A DNA stretch of 8,526 bases from Planctomycetota bacterium. GTDB lineage: Bacteria > Planctomycetota > UBA1135. Under the pieces are notes generated by a model. That model did no database searches and was not told the DNA's origin. It was given only the letters and a program-made list of their open reading frames with translations. This document shows positions 1 to 6,170 of the stretch, piece by piece. Made by a program: the position numbers and the translations under genes. The stretch is taken from contig NVRO01000157.1 of assembly GCA_002400895.1 (NCBI GenBank), positions 1 to 8,526 on the forward strand, in the 5' to 3' direction. The first letter of the stretch is position 1, and the number at the start of each line of letters is the position of its first letter.

Positions 1-980
1 AGAATTTCACGCATTTGGTCCATGGAAAGTACTTCTAGGCGCTGGAGCTTAACAGGGATATCAACTCGTTCTACTTGGTCCAAAGGAGGAACCTCATATG
101 ACGGAACCTCCACTGTTGGCTTTACAGGAGGATCTCTATTAACGGGGGGGAGATTGGCTATATATTTGGACCAATTCTGGTTGAATTCATCTAATGCCTG
201 ATTGTTGGGTTGCTCATAAAGAGCCCGCCGAGCTTCAATTAGTTTCTCTTCCTTCTCTTTCCATCTGGAGAATTCCTTTCCATATACCCGAAAGTAATAC
301 AGATACTCCTTGAAGGCTTGTTCGTACGCAGAAATACGCGCGTTGTACCCGGGAATGGACGCGTTATATCCTTCGAGTTTCTTTAGGGATGGTGTGATAT
401 CAAATTTAATGACATCTATTGTTGTGGAGTAGACCTCCAGAGTTTGGATTCGGAAAACGCGATCAAGACGCAGGCTTGTAGCGACGCTTGATGCTACCCA
501 AATTGCTGTTGGGTCAGTGAGATGGATATCAATCATGTCATCGTATAATTCTCCTTTGTCATCGTATAATTCTCCTTTGAATTGAAGTCCAGAAGTCGTG
601 ATTTGCCCAAGGTCAAAAGCCAAGGCGTTGTTGGCGAGAGCAGCACTAATGAGTGCAGTTCTAAGTTGATTATCGACGGCAACTGGAAATACGAAACCGA
701 TGGCTTCACCATTCAGGATACTTTTACTGTTCTCCCCGTCGTTGGTAAAGGGGTCGGCCCATGTGTCACGCCAATTAACATCACTAGAAGACGGCAATTC
801 ATATGTAGGCTCGCTTGGGGATTGTGGTGACCTTGGTGCTATAGGGCTGTCTGAGGGTGAATAACTAGGAGGGCTTATCAGGGTCGGCGCTTCAGGGCGG
901 GTAAAGGAAGCACATCCCGTTGACAGGGCACCTAGGACTATCAGGGAAGTAAGAAAAATTGTGGTTCGATTTGTTTTCAT
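1..980 (-). CDS. Predicted lipoprotein of unknown family, C-terminus cut by window edge
   Basis: The minus strand is open from ATG at 980 to the left edge: 326 complete codons with no stop. The N-terminus is a lipoprotein signal: a basic start (K2, R5), a hydrophobic stretch at about 8-19, and lipobox LSTGC with Cys23 as the predicted lipidated residue. A Pro/Ser-rich linker follows (about 28-66), then a soluble region. Residues 135-148 are a perfect double KGELYDD. About 195-255 is charged and probably helical, with GYNA twice and a Lys/Glu-rich run. About 275-300 is again proline-rich. I recognise no family or catalytic motif. The start is supported by CCGGAG four bases upstream and by a signal peptide beginning exactly there. 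The gene is visibly AT-richer than the genes to its right, which may mean a different origin. It is likely an envelope-anchored surface or periplasmic protein; its role is unknown. Confidence 0.85.
   Translation of the reverse strand, partial: MKTNRTTIFLTSLIVLGALSTGCASFTRPEAPTLISPPSYSPSDSPIAPRSPQSPSEPTYELPSSSDVNWRDTWADPFTNDGENSKSILNGEAIGFVFPVAVDNQLRTALISAALANNALAFDLGQITTSGLQFKGELYDDKGELYDDMIDIHLTDPTAIWVASSVATSLRLDRVFRIQTLEVYSTTIDVIKFDITPSLKKLEGYNASIPGYNARISAYEQAFKEYLYYFRVYGKEFSRWKEKEEKLIEARRALYEQPNNQALDEFNQNWSKYIANLPPVNRDPPVKPTVEVPSYEVPPLDQVERVDIPVKLQRLEVLSMDQMREI
538..579 (-). repeat. Perfect 21-bp in-frame tandem duplication
   Basis: Two identical 21-bp units, 538-558 and 559-579, lie directly adjacent inside the lipoprotein gene. 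On the coding strand each unit encodes KGELYDD, giving the heptapeptide twice (residues 135-148). The absence of any mismatch suggests a recent slippage or duplication event, or selection for copy-number change. The frame is kept because 21 is a multiple of three. Confidence 0.95.
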
Positions 981-984
981 TGTG

Positions 985-990
985 CTCCGG
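985..990 (-). promoter_or_regulatory. Ribosome binding site of the lipoprotein gene
   Basis: On the minus strand CCGGAG ends four bases before the ATG at 980. It is one of the few normally placed Shine-Dalgarno-like sites in this window, and it fixes the lipoprotein start. Confidence 0.6.
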
Positions 991-1028
991 GAATGTTTGC
1001 GAGACAGGGACAAACAGTATAAGTAAAA

Positions 1029-1034
1029 ATTATA
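1029..1034 (-). promoter_or_regulatory. Candidate -10 box for the lipoprotein gene
   Basis: A perfect TATAAT lies on the minus strand, about 50 bases upstream of the lipoprotein start, in an AT-rich intergenic stretch. The hexamer 17 bases further upstream (ATAAGA) is a poor -35 match. A second -10-like hexamer, TATACT, lies closer to the gene, so the true promoter cannot be chosen by eye. Predicted 5' leader: roughly 40 nt. Confidence 0.35.
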
Positions 1035-1091
1035 TTTGGATGTCCCAGGTATCTTATTCGCTTTACTAGATTCTATTTCAACGGATGTACG

Positions 1092-1104
1092 AGAAAGGAG
1101 GTGA
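1092..1104 (+). other. Full-length Shine-Dalgarno-like sequence (anti-SD match on the minus strand)
   Basis: The plus strand reads AGAAAGGAGGTGA. It contains AAGGAGGTGA, fully complementary to the canonical 16S rRNA 3' tail. A GTG starts at 1109 with ideal spacing, but its frame stops after five codons (TAA at 1124-1126). Read on the minus strand, the same bases copy the 16S tail itself and lie just after the stop codon of the acyltransferase gene. It could be chance, a mini-leader, or a remnant; no function is shown. Confidence 0.4.
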
Positions 1105-1105
1105 A

Positions 1106-2407
1106 TTAGTGCTTTGGAGACAATAATCCGGCGAATGCGAGACCGAGGAAGGGGAGAACCAGCGCCTCGATGCGCAGCCCCAAAGGCCCATCGCCACCGA
1201 TGCCATGGAATGCGAGTAGTGCCAAGCCGCCACAGGCGATTAATGTTCCCGGCACCAACCGCCAGGCGGACGGAAATGAGTGATTAGCGGACACCGCTCG
1301 TTCGAAACGGGAAAACAACCCGACGAAAGGCAGTAGCCCGGCCATCAGCACTGCCAACCATGGCAGCCGCATCACCCACCAATCCATTTCTCCCGGAGTC
1401 GGATCAAGTCCTACGCCTCCCAGCAGAATGGCGAGCCCGAACAACAACATCATCGCCGTGCTGTGCCACAGAAACACCGTCATGATGACTCCGTTCACCA
1501 GCACCGTGGCAGTCCACGCTCGCGCGTTTTGCAGAAACCGGTTGATGCGCTTCTCGAACAGAAGCACCGCACCAAATTGAAATGCCGCCAACGCCAGTAA
1601 CGGCAGATGAGGAGGGGTGGTGTTGCTGATTTCAGCACCGGGCACTCCGACCAAACTTCGTGGCCATGGCCCCCATTTAACCATCGCCAACAGGAGTAGA
1701 AAACCGCCGACGAAACAGGCCCAGGAAGTGCCACGGGAAGTGCCGGTTCGGTCCAACCAGGCGTAACCAAGTTGATGCACCGCGAGCCACACGAACAGGT
1801 AGTTGCCCCATCCCAAAATCCGCAGATCCCATTGAAAATAAGCGAGGTCGCCGAGGATCGAAAGTGCCACCAGCACCCAGATTGTCGAAGCGCCCCAGCG
1901 CTTCCACGCCCCGCGAGTAAGCGGGGTCAATAAAACCACCAGACAATAAACGGCAAGAAACCAGGTGGGAATCAGAGCAACTTGTGAACCCACCCTAATC
2001 ATTTCTGCCGGCACTCCGGCCAAGTGGGCGATGCTTGCGGTGAGCGTCCAGAAAACCAGCAGCACCAAAACCGGGAGCAACAGTCTTGCCAACCTGGTTC
2101 CCAACCAGTCGGAATAGGATTTATGACTGCGGAGGGCTGCGTCCCAGGTGATGCCGTTGGAGAAACCGCCGACAAAAAAGAACACCGGCATTACCTGGAA
2201 GCACCAGGTCAACCAATGAGTCCATGGGGAACGGGCCAGTAAGTGGTCGAGATGGGCGCCGTCGGCATCCATAAAGGGGGCGGCCAGCAACAGGTGTCCC
2301 AGCACCACCGCAAGGATTGAGAGTGCGCGCAGCAAATCTGCGGAGCGATTCCGCGTTGCTGGGGTCTTGTCGGCCAGATTTGAGGCTTTCCTCCACATTT
2401 CATTCAT
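1106..2407 (-). CDS. Acyltransferase-3 family integral membrane protein
   Basis: This predicts a 433-residue, very hydrophobic protein of the acyltransferase-3 (OafA/NodX-like) family. Members move acetyl or other acyl groups onto sugars, lipids or polymers across the inner membrane. The family N-terminus is visible: N20-R-S-A-D-L-L-R, then LSILAVVLGH with the conserved His38, then QVMPVFFFVGGFSN (71-84). About ten membrane helices follow to the C-terminus. No C-terminal SGNH domain is present, so this is the short form. The start at 2407 is chosen because the family begins there. A longer open frame up to 2719 runs antisense through the hydrolase gene, and its 104 extra residues look non-membrane and unconserved. 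ATG at 2398 is an alternative. No Shine-Dalgarno sequence precedes either. It starts 12 bp from the divergent hydrolase gene. The acyl acceptor cannot be told. Confidence 0.85.
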   Translation of the reverse strand: MNEMWRKASNLADKTPATRNRSADLLRALSILAVVLGHLLLAAPFMDADGAHLDHLLARSPWTHWLTWCFQVMPVFFFVGGFSNGITWDAALRSHKSYSDWLGTRLARLLLPVLVLLVFWTLTASIAHLAGVPAEMIRVGSQVALIPTWFLAVYCLVVLLTPLTRGAWKRWGASTIWVLVALSILGDLAYFQWDLRILGWGNYLFVWLAVHQLGYAWLDRTGTSRGTSWACFVGGFLLLLAMVKWGPWPRSLVGVPGAEISNTTPPHLPLLALAAFQFGAVLLFEKRINRFLQNARAWTATVLVNGVIMTVFLWHSTAMMLLFGLAILLGGVGLDPTPGEMDWWVMRLPWLAVLMAGLLPFVGLFSRFERAVSANHSFPSAWRLVPGTLIACGGLALLAFHGIGGDGPLGLRIEALVLPFLGLAFAGLLSPKH

Positions 2408-2419
2408 GGCATCATCATA
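2408..2419. other. 12-bp divergent intergenic spacer
   Basis: Only 12 bp separate the chosen ATG of the minus-strand acyltransferase (2407) from the ATG of the plus-strand hydrolase (2420). The spacer and its flanks contain no Shine-Dalgarno sequence for either gene. Both promoters must therefore lie inside the opposite gene, or the true starts must lie further inside the genes. Confidence 0.6.
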
Positions 2420-3238
2420 ATGAAAATCATGTGGATTTCTCTTCTCACCCTTGCTCTTGTTGTTGTATCGGATCCCGAGACCGGCCCCACGGAGGTCGAG
2501 TTTATTACCGCCGATGGGGTAACAATCTACGGTTGGTATCTGCATACCGGCAACCATTTCGGTGCGGATGGAGAGGAGCACGGTAAGGAACATTTCGCCG
2601 AACAACCGGCGGTAGTTCTCCTCCACATGTACGAATCCGATCGCTACGGCTGGCAAGGGCTGCCCGGCACCTTTCGCCAGCGCGGAGTTGCCACCCTTCA
2701 TCTGGACATGCGTGGGCATGGCGAAAGCAAGAGTGGTCCGAACAGAGAGGATCTGTCGAAGCGGGTCCGTGACCGTGACCCGAAACTATTCAATGCGATG
2801 TGGCAGGACGCCGCCGGTGCAGTTGATTGGCTGGTGGAGCGCGGACATCGCCGCGAACACATCGGTTTGTTGGGTGCAAGCGTTGGTTGTTCGGTCGCCA
2901 TCGATGCCGCCCGCCGCGACTCGAAATTGCGCACCGTCGGATTGCTAACCCCCGGAGAGAACTACCTTGGCGTCCCTACTCTCGAACACCTCAAGGACTG
3001 GGGAGATCGGGAATTACTGGTGGTTTCCAGCCACGCAGAGTGGGACAAGGGTTCCAAGTCAATATTGTCAGTTCTTGAAGAAGCGGGAACTGCCCCGCTT
3101 ACCTCCTGGATGATTCCCGGCAAGAACATCCACGGAACGAACATGTTGGGAGTTGTTCCGAATATTTACGAGCGCCTGGCCGCCTGGTTTCTGACTCGGC
3201 TTACAGGTGAATCACCTTCTCACTCTTCATCACACTAA
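2420..3238 (+). CDS. Exported alpha/beta hydrolase
   Basis: A 272-residue protein with the alpha/beta-hydrolase (dienelactone hydrolase/prolyl-oligopeptidase-like) layout. Residues 4-17 form a short hydrophobic segment, likely a signal peptide or membrane anchor. A beta hairpin with DGVTIYGWYLHTG (32-44) follows. The oxyanion strand is VVLLHMYESD (65-74), and the family motif LDMRGHGES is at 95-103. The nucleophile elbow is GASVG (152-156) with Ser154. The likely acid is Glu207 or Asp209 after strand ELLVVSS, and the catalytic His is His238 in GKNIHGTNM. The triad therefore looks complete and the enzyme active. Substrate is unknown; an ester or similar bond is expected. ATG at 2420 gives K2 before the hydrophobic run; ATG at 2429 is an alternative, and neither has an SD. 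Its 3' end overlaps the convergent small gene by 38 bp. Lying opposite a membrane acyltransferase hints, weakly, at acylation and deacylation of related envelope substrates. Confidence 0.82.
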   Translation: MKIMWISLLTLALVVVSDPETGPTEVEFITADGVTIYGWYLHTGNHFGADGEEHGKEHFAEQPAVVLLHMYESDRYGWQGLPGTFRQRGVATLHLDMRGHGESKSGPNREDLSKRVRDRDPKLFNAMWQDAAGAVDWLVERGHRREHIGLLGASVGCSVAIDAARRDSKLRTVGLLTPGENYLGVPTLEHLKDWGDRELLVVSSHAEWDKGSKSILSVLEEAGTAPLTSWMIPGKNIHGTNMLGVVPNIYERLAAWFLTRLTGESPSHSSSH

Positions 3239-3524
3239 TTCGTTTGATGGAATGTAAGGGGACAAACTGCTTGACCGGCTCCTTGGGAATTTCGCCCTTG
3301 GTATGCTTGAACTCGGTGGCAAGGGAAACAAAGTCGTCTCCCACCTTTAGAATTCTGGCCTTATAGAAGCCAGTGGTGAGGCGGTGGCCGAGGGGCGCTT
3401 CTTCGTATGATTCGGGGTTTGCCACCGTGACAATTTGACCGGTCAATACTTTAAGTACTTCCTGAAAGGTGGAGGGGTCGGTAGCTTTGGCTGCCGGTGG
3501 TGTTGATTGGGTGGATTCGGACAT
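3201..3524 (-). CDS. Conserved-looking 107-residue protein, possibly Sm-like beta barrel
   Basis: A small soluble protein without signal peptide. Residues 1-19 are Ser/Thr/Pro/Ala-rich and probably disordered. From about 20 the pattern is short helix (FQEVLKVL), then strands LTGQIVTVAN, GFYKARILKVGDDFVSLAT, KQFVPLHSIKRISVM. The order 'L-x-G ... G-x-x-x-A-x-I-x-x-V-G-D-D-F-V-x-L ... V-P-L-H-x-I-x-x-I' resembles small Sm-like or related barrel proteins that bind RNA or form rings. This is inferred from residue pattern only and is not a family assignment. The start ATG at 3524 is the only sensible one and lacks an SD; an imperfect palindrome sits just upstream. It is monocistronic as far as can be seen, and its last 38 bp overlap the end of the convergent hydrolase gene. 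Function unknown. Confidence 0.75.
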   Translation of the reverse strand: MSESTQSTPPAAKATDPSTFQEVLKVLTGQIVTVANPESYEEAPLGHRLTTGFYKARILKVGDDFVSLATEFKHTKGEIPKEPVKQFVPLHSIKRISVMKSEKVIHL

Positions 3525-3528
3525 GATT

Positions 3529-3551
3529 TGTAATGGGAAAATCCCATTCCA
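3529..3551. promoter_or_regulatory. 23-bp imperfect palindrome, candidate operator or leader hairpin
   Basis: The plus strand has AATGGGA at 3532-3538, AAA in the centre and TCCCATT at 3542-3548. Flanking bases extend the symmetry with one mismatch, so 9 of 10 arm positions pair. It ends 4 bp before the start codon of the 107-residue gene and begins 4 bp downstream of a -10-like box. This is a position where a bound repressor, or an RNA hairpin over the start region, would control expression. Confidence 0.5.
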
Positions 3552-3555
3552 GACT

Positions 3556-3561
3556 ATTGTA
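3556..3561 (-). promoter_or_regulatory. Candidate -10 box for the 107-residue gene
   Basis: TACAAT on the minus strand matches the sigma-70 -10 consensus at five of six bases. It lies about 32 bases before the start codon, which would put transcription initiation within the palindrome. No good -35 sits 16-18 bases upstream; a TTGACC exists but is 28 bases away. Support is modest. Confidence 0.35.
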
Positions 3562-3778
3562 CACAGGTCCTTTGGTACCGAAAAATATCGGTCAATGTGG
3601 AGGTAGATGGAGCAATTGGGTGATAAGGATTGGATTTACGCCGATGATTCGTACACACATCATCCTCTCTACGGTGTCGTGGTCGGGGATTTACCTTTCC
3701 GCTCAATACGCCAACCCCGACACTACCGTCACCCCCGTGCCATCGGCATCAGCTTGCACCGGGTGGCACGCATATCTT

Positions 3779-4903
3779 CTAAGCGCTGGTCGCAGCCAGC
3801 GCCGAACGAATCCCTTGCAGGCATCGTTCGACCGAATCGGGGGTGGCACCGGCGCCCATCAGGCCGACTCGCCAAACTTGACCCTTCCATGGACCAAGCC
3901 CACCACCGATTTCAATGTCGTGCTCCTGCAACAGGTGAGCGCGCCCTTTTGCATCGTTGAGCTGCTCGGGAAGGCGAATGGAAGTCAGTTGTGGCAGACG
4001 GATGGATTCATCCACCATCAATGAGAAACCCAACTCTTCCACTGCTTGCTGGAACTGTGAGCCTACGGTTTGGTGGCGTTTGAAGCGGGCCTCCAGGCCC
4101 TCGTCCAGCACCAGGCGCAAGGCCTCATGCAATCCGTAAATCATGTTGATCGGAGCAGTGTGGTGGTAGGCGCGCTCCTCTCCCCAGTATTTGCGAATCA
4201 ACGACAGGTCGAAGTACCAACTTGGCACCGGAGTCTTGCGGTTCTCAAGCCGCTCGACGGCGCGGGGACCGAGGGTTATCGGGGACAAACCGGGTGGGCA
4301 GGAGAGGCATTTCTGGGTGCCGGAATAAACCGCATCCAGACCCCAGGCGTCGGTTTCGAGCGGAACCCCGCCAAGCGAAGTGACCGCGTCCACACAGAGC
4401 AGCGCCCCGCACGAGTCGGCGGCCGCGCGGAACCCGGACAAATCCTGGTGCGCACCGGTGCTGGTTTCGGCGTGAACCACCGCCATGAGCTGCACCGGTT
4501 TGCCATCAGCGGCTGCGGTGAAATCATCGGGAGAGAATGTTTTGCCCCAATCGGTCTGCACTTCGATTACTTCGGCGCCGCAACGTCGGGCGACTTCGGC
4601 CATGCGCAGGCCGAACACCCCGTTGACTCCGACCACCACCCGATCGCCCGCTTCAACCAGGTTGACGAAAATGGTTTCCATGCCCGCCGACCCGGTGCCG
4701 GACATCGGCATGGTCATTTCATTTTCGGTGCGGAAGACCTGGCGGAGCATTGTCCGCACCTGGTCCATGATTTCGAGGAATGCGGGGTCGAGGTGACCCA
4801 AGGTCGGTCGCGCCATCGCTTCGAGCACCGTCGGTGCCACCACCGACGGTCCCGGGCCTAGTAACAGGCGGGATGGCGGAGAGACCGGATTAAAATTGCT
4901 CAT
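3779..4903 (-). CDS. Class V aminotransferase, alanine/serine-glyoxylate type
   Basis: A 374-residue PLP enzyme of fold type I, class V, in the alanine-glyoxylate / serine-pyruvate aminotransferase group, cytoplasmic. Visible marks: LLLGPGPS near the N-terminus (13-20); SGTGSAGME (68-76), the cofactor phosphate loop; VDAVTSLGG with Asp172, the residue that contacts the PLP ring nitrogen; SGTQKCL with Lys198, the Schiff-base lysine; and WRVGLMG near the C-terminus with the substrate-carboxylate arginine. Length is normal for the family. The start at 4903 (MSNF) is chosen over an in-frame ATG at 4936 because the family begins near the LGPGPS motif; it overlaps the aceA end by 14 nt with no SD, suggesting translational coupling. 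As third gene after aceB and aceA, its likely job is glyoxylate to glycine, with alanine, serine or another amino acid as donor. The donor, and a phosphoserine or other specificity, cannot be decided here. Confidence 0.88.
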   Translation of the reverse strand: MSNFNPVSPPSRLLLGPGPSVVAPTVLEAMARPTLGHLDPAFLEIMDQVRTMLRQVFRTENEMTMPMSGTGSAGMETIFVNLVEAGDRVVVGVNGVFGLRMAEVARRCGAEVIEVQTDWGKTFSPDDFTAAADGKPVQLMAVVHAETSTGAHQDLSGFRAAADSCGALLCVDAVTSLGGVPLETDAWGLDAVYSGTQKCLSCPPGLSPITLGPRAVERLENRKTPVPSWYFDLSLIRKYWGEERAYHHTAPINMIYGLHEALRLVLDEGLEARFKRHQTVGSQFQQAVEELGFSLMVDESIRLPQLTSIRLPEQLNDAKGRAHLLQEHDIEIGGGLGPWKGQVWRVGLMGAGATPDSVERCLQGIRSALAATSA

Positions 4904-6170
4904 TCTCGGTGGAACCAGCCATCGCGGTAGTGGCACTCTTGCCCTGGGTGATGGCTTGTCTCACTGCGTCAAAGTAACCGGTGCCAATCTCATGCTGATG
5001 GCGAGTTGCGGTGTAGCCTTTTTTCTCGCTGGCGAATTCGGCTTGTTGCAGTTCCGAGTATGCGGCCATGCCGCGGTCCCGGTAACCTTGGGCCAATTCG
5101 AACATGCCGTGGTTGAGGGAGTGGAAGCCGGCCAGGGTAACGAACTGGAATTTATAACCCATGGCTCCGAGTTCGCGTTGGAAGCGCTCGATGTCGCCAT
5201 CATCCAACTTGGCTTTCCAGTTGAAGGAAGGCGAGCAGTTGTAGGCCAGCAATTTGTCGGGGAATTGTGCGCGAATGGTTTCGGCAAAGAGTTTTGCTTC
5301 CTCCATATTCGGCTCCGAAGTTTCACACCACAACAAATCTGCGTAGGGAGCGTAGGAGAGGCCACGGGAAATGGCTTGTTGGATGCCGGGATTGACCACG
5401 AAGAAACCTTCCTCGGTACGGTCCCCGGTGATGAAGGCATGGTCACGCTCGTCAATGTCCGAAGTAAGCAAGCCGGCAGCGTTGGCGTCGGTGCGGGCGA
5501 TGAGGATGGTGGCCACCCCGGAGACATCGGCGGCCAGCCGCGCTGCATTCAGGGTGGTGATGAAGCTGGAAGTCGGTACCAGTACTTTGCCGCCGAGGTG
5601 GCCGCATTTTTTTTCCGATGCCAATTGGTCCTCGAAGTGAACGCCTCCGGCGCCGGTCTCAATCATCGCCTTCATCAGCTCGAAGGCATTCAGGGGGCCA
5701 CCGAAACCGGCTTCGGCATCGGCAACAATCGGGGCCATCCAATGGATGTCGGAATTTCCCTCCATGTGGTCAATCTGGTCGGCGCGCAGCAGGGTGCGGT
5801 TGATGCGCTCCACCAGTTGGGGGACGCTGTTGGCCGGGTACAAACTCTGGTCCGGGTACATCTGGCCGGCGACGTTGGCGTCGGCTGCAACTTGCCAGCC
5901 GCTGACATAGATTGCCGAAAGGCCGGCCCGCACCATCTGCATGGCCTGGTTTCCGGACAAGGCACCAAGGCCATGAACGTAGTCGGTTTCGTGCATCAAC
6001 TGCCAGAGGCGCTCGGACCCTGCTTCGGCGAGGCTGTGGCGCACCACCACGCTGCCGCGTAGTCGGGCGACCTCGTCAAAGGAGTAGTCGCGTTGGATGC
6101 CATCCCAACGAGCGGAACCAAAGCCGCCGTCGGGAAAATTATGGGGCGAATCGCCGTTGTTCTGGGTCAT
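4890..6170 (-). CDS. aceA: Isocitrate lyase
   Basis: Cleaves isocitrate to succinate and glyoxylate, the first step of the glyoxylate shunt, in the cytoplasm. The 426-residue protein matches the length and sequence of bacterial isocitrate lyases, for example E. coli AceA, from end to end. Visible: [10 protein letters not shown] (21-30); [10 protein letters not shown] (90-99); [23 protein letters not shown] with Asp151, a metal/glyoxylate ligand; the KKCGH signature at 187-191 with the catalytic Cys189; NCSPSFNW substrate loop; and the typical C-terminal STENEQF. All key residues are present, so it should be active; KKCGH and the close AceA match argue against methylisocitrate lyase. ATG at 6170 overlaps the aceB stop (ATGA), and no SD precedes it, pointing to coupled translation. 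No AceK kinase/phosphatase gene is in the window. Confidence 0.97.
   Translation of the reverse strand: MTQNNGDSPHNFPDGGFGSARWDGIQRDYSFDEVARLRGSVVVRHSLAEAGSERLWQLMHETDYVHGLGALSGNQAMQMVRAGLSAIYVSGWQVAADANVAGQMYPDQSLYPANSVPQLVERINRTLLRADQIDHMEGNSDIHWMAPIVADAEAGFGGPLNAFELMKAMIETGAGGVHFEDQLASEKKCGHLGGKVLVPTSSFITTLNAARLAADVSGVATILIARTDANAAGLLTSDIDERDHAFITGDRTEEGFFVVNPGIQQAISRGLSYAPYADLLWCETSEPNMEEAKLFAETIRAQFPDKLLAYNCSPSFNWKAKLDDGDIERFQRELGAMGYKFQFVTLAGFHSLNHGMFELAQGYRDRGMAAYSELQQAEFASEKKGYTATRHQHEIGTGYFDAVRQAITQGKSATTAMAGSTENEQF

Noticed and set aside
144..150. Run of seven G (C on the coding strand) in the lipoprotein gene as a phase-variation switch
   Set aside because: Seven is short for a contingency tract, and the frame is intact; without strain data this is not supportable.
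582..830. Plus-strand 82-codon frame
   Set aside because: It lies fully antisense to the lipoprotein gene, has no recognisable features, and the opposite strand has a convincing signal peptide and start.
2408..2719. N-terminal extension of the acyltransferase frame by 104 residues
   Set aside because: It is antisense to the hydrolase core, does not resemble the family, and the conserved membrane-protein start falls at 2407 or 2398.
3205..3217. AGGTGA-A-TCACCT as a bidirectional terminator of the convergent genes
   Set aside because: Six-base arms around a single central base cannot form a normal hairpin, there is no T-run on either side, and it is coding on both strands.
3577..3592. ACCGA-AAAATA-TCGGT as a terminator of the glyoxylate operon
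   Set aside because: Only five pairs, no T-run, and nearly 190 bases past the aminotransferase stop; more likely chance.
3533..4024. Plus-strand 163-codon frame between the small gene and the aminotransferase
   Set aside because: Half of it is antisense to the aminotransferase C-terminus, the composition is not protein-like, and the start sits within the palindrome of the opposite gene.
4070..4861. Plus-strand 263-codon frame
   Set aside because: Antisense shadow of the aminotransferase in GC-rich sequence; rich in Arg, His and Gly with no domain pattern.
4896..6062. Plus-strand 388-codon frame
   Set aside because: It covers aceA almost completely in antisense. Such long frames are expected opposite GC-rich, highly biased genes, and the aceA strand is certain.
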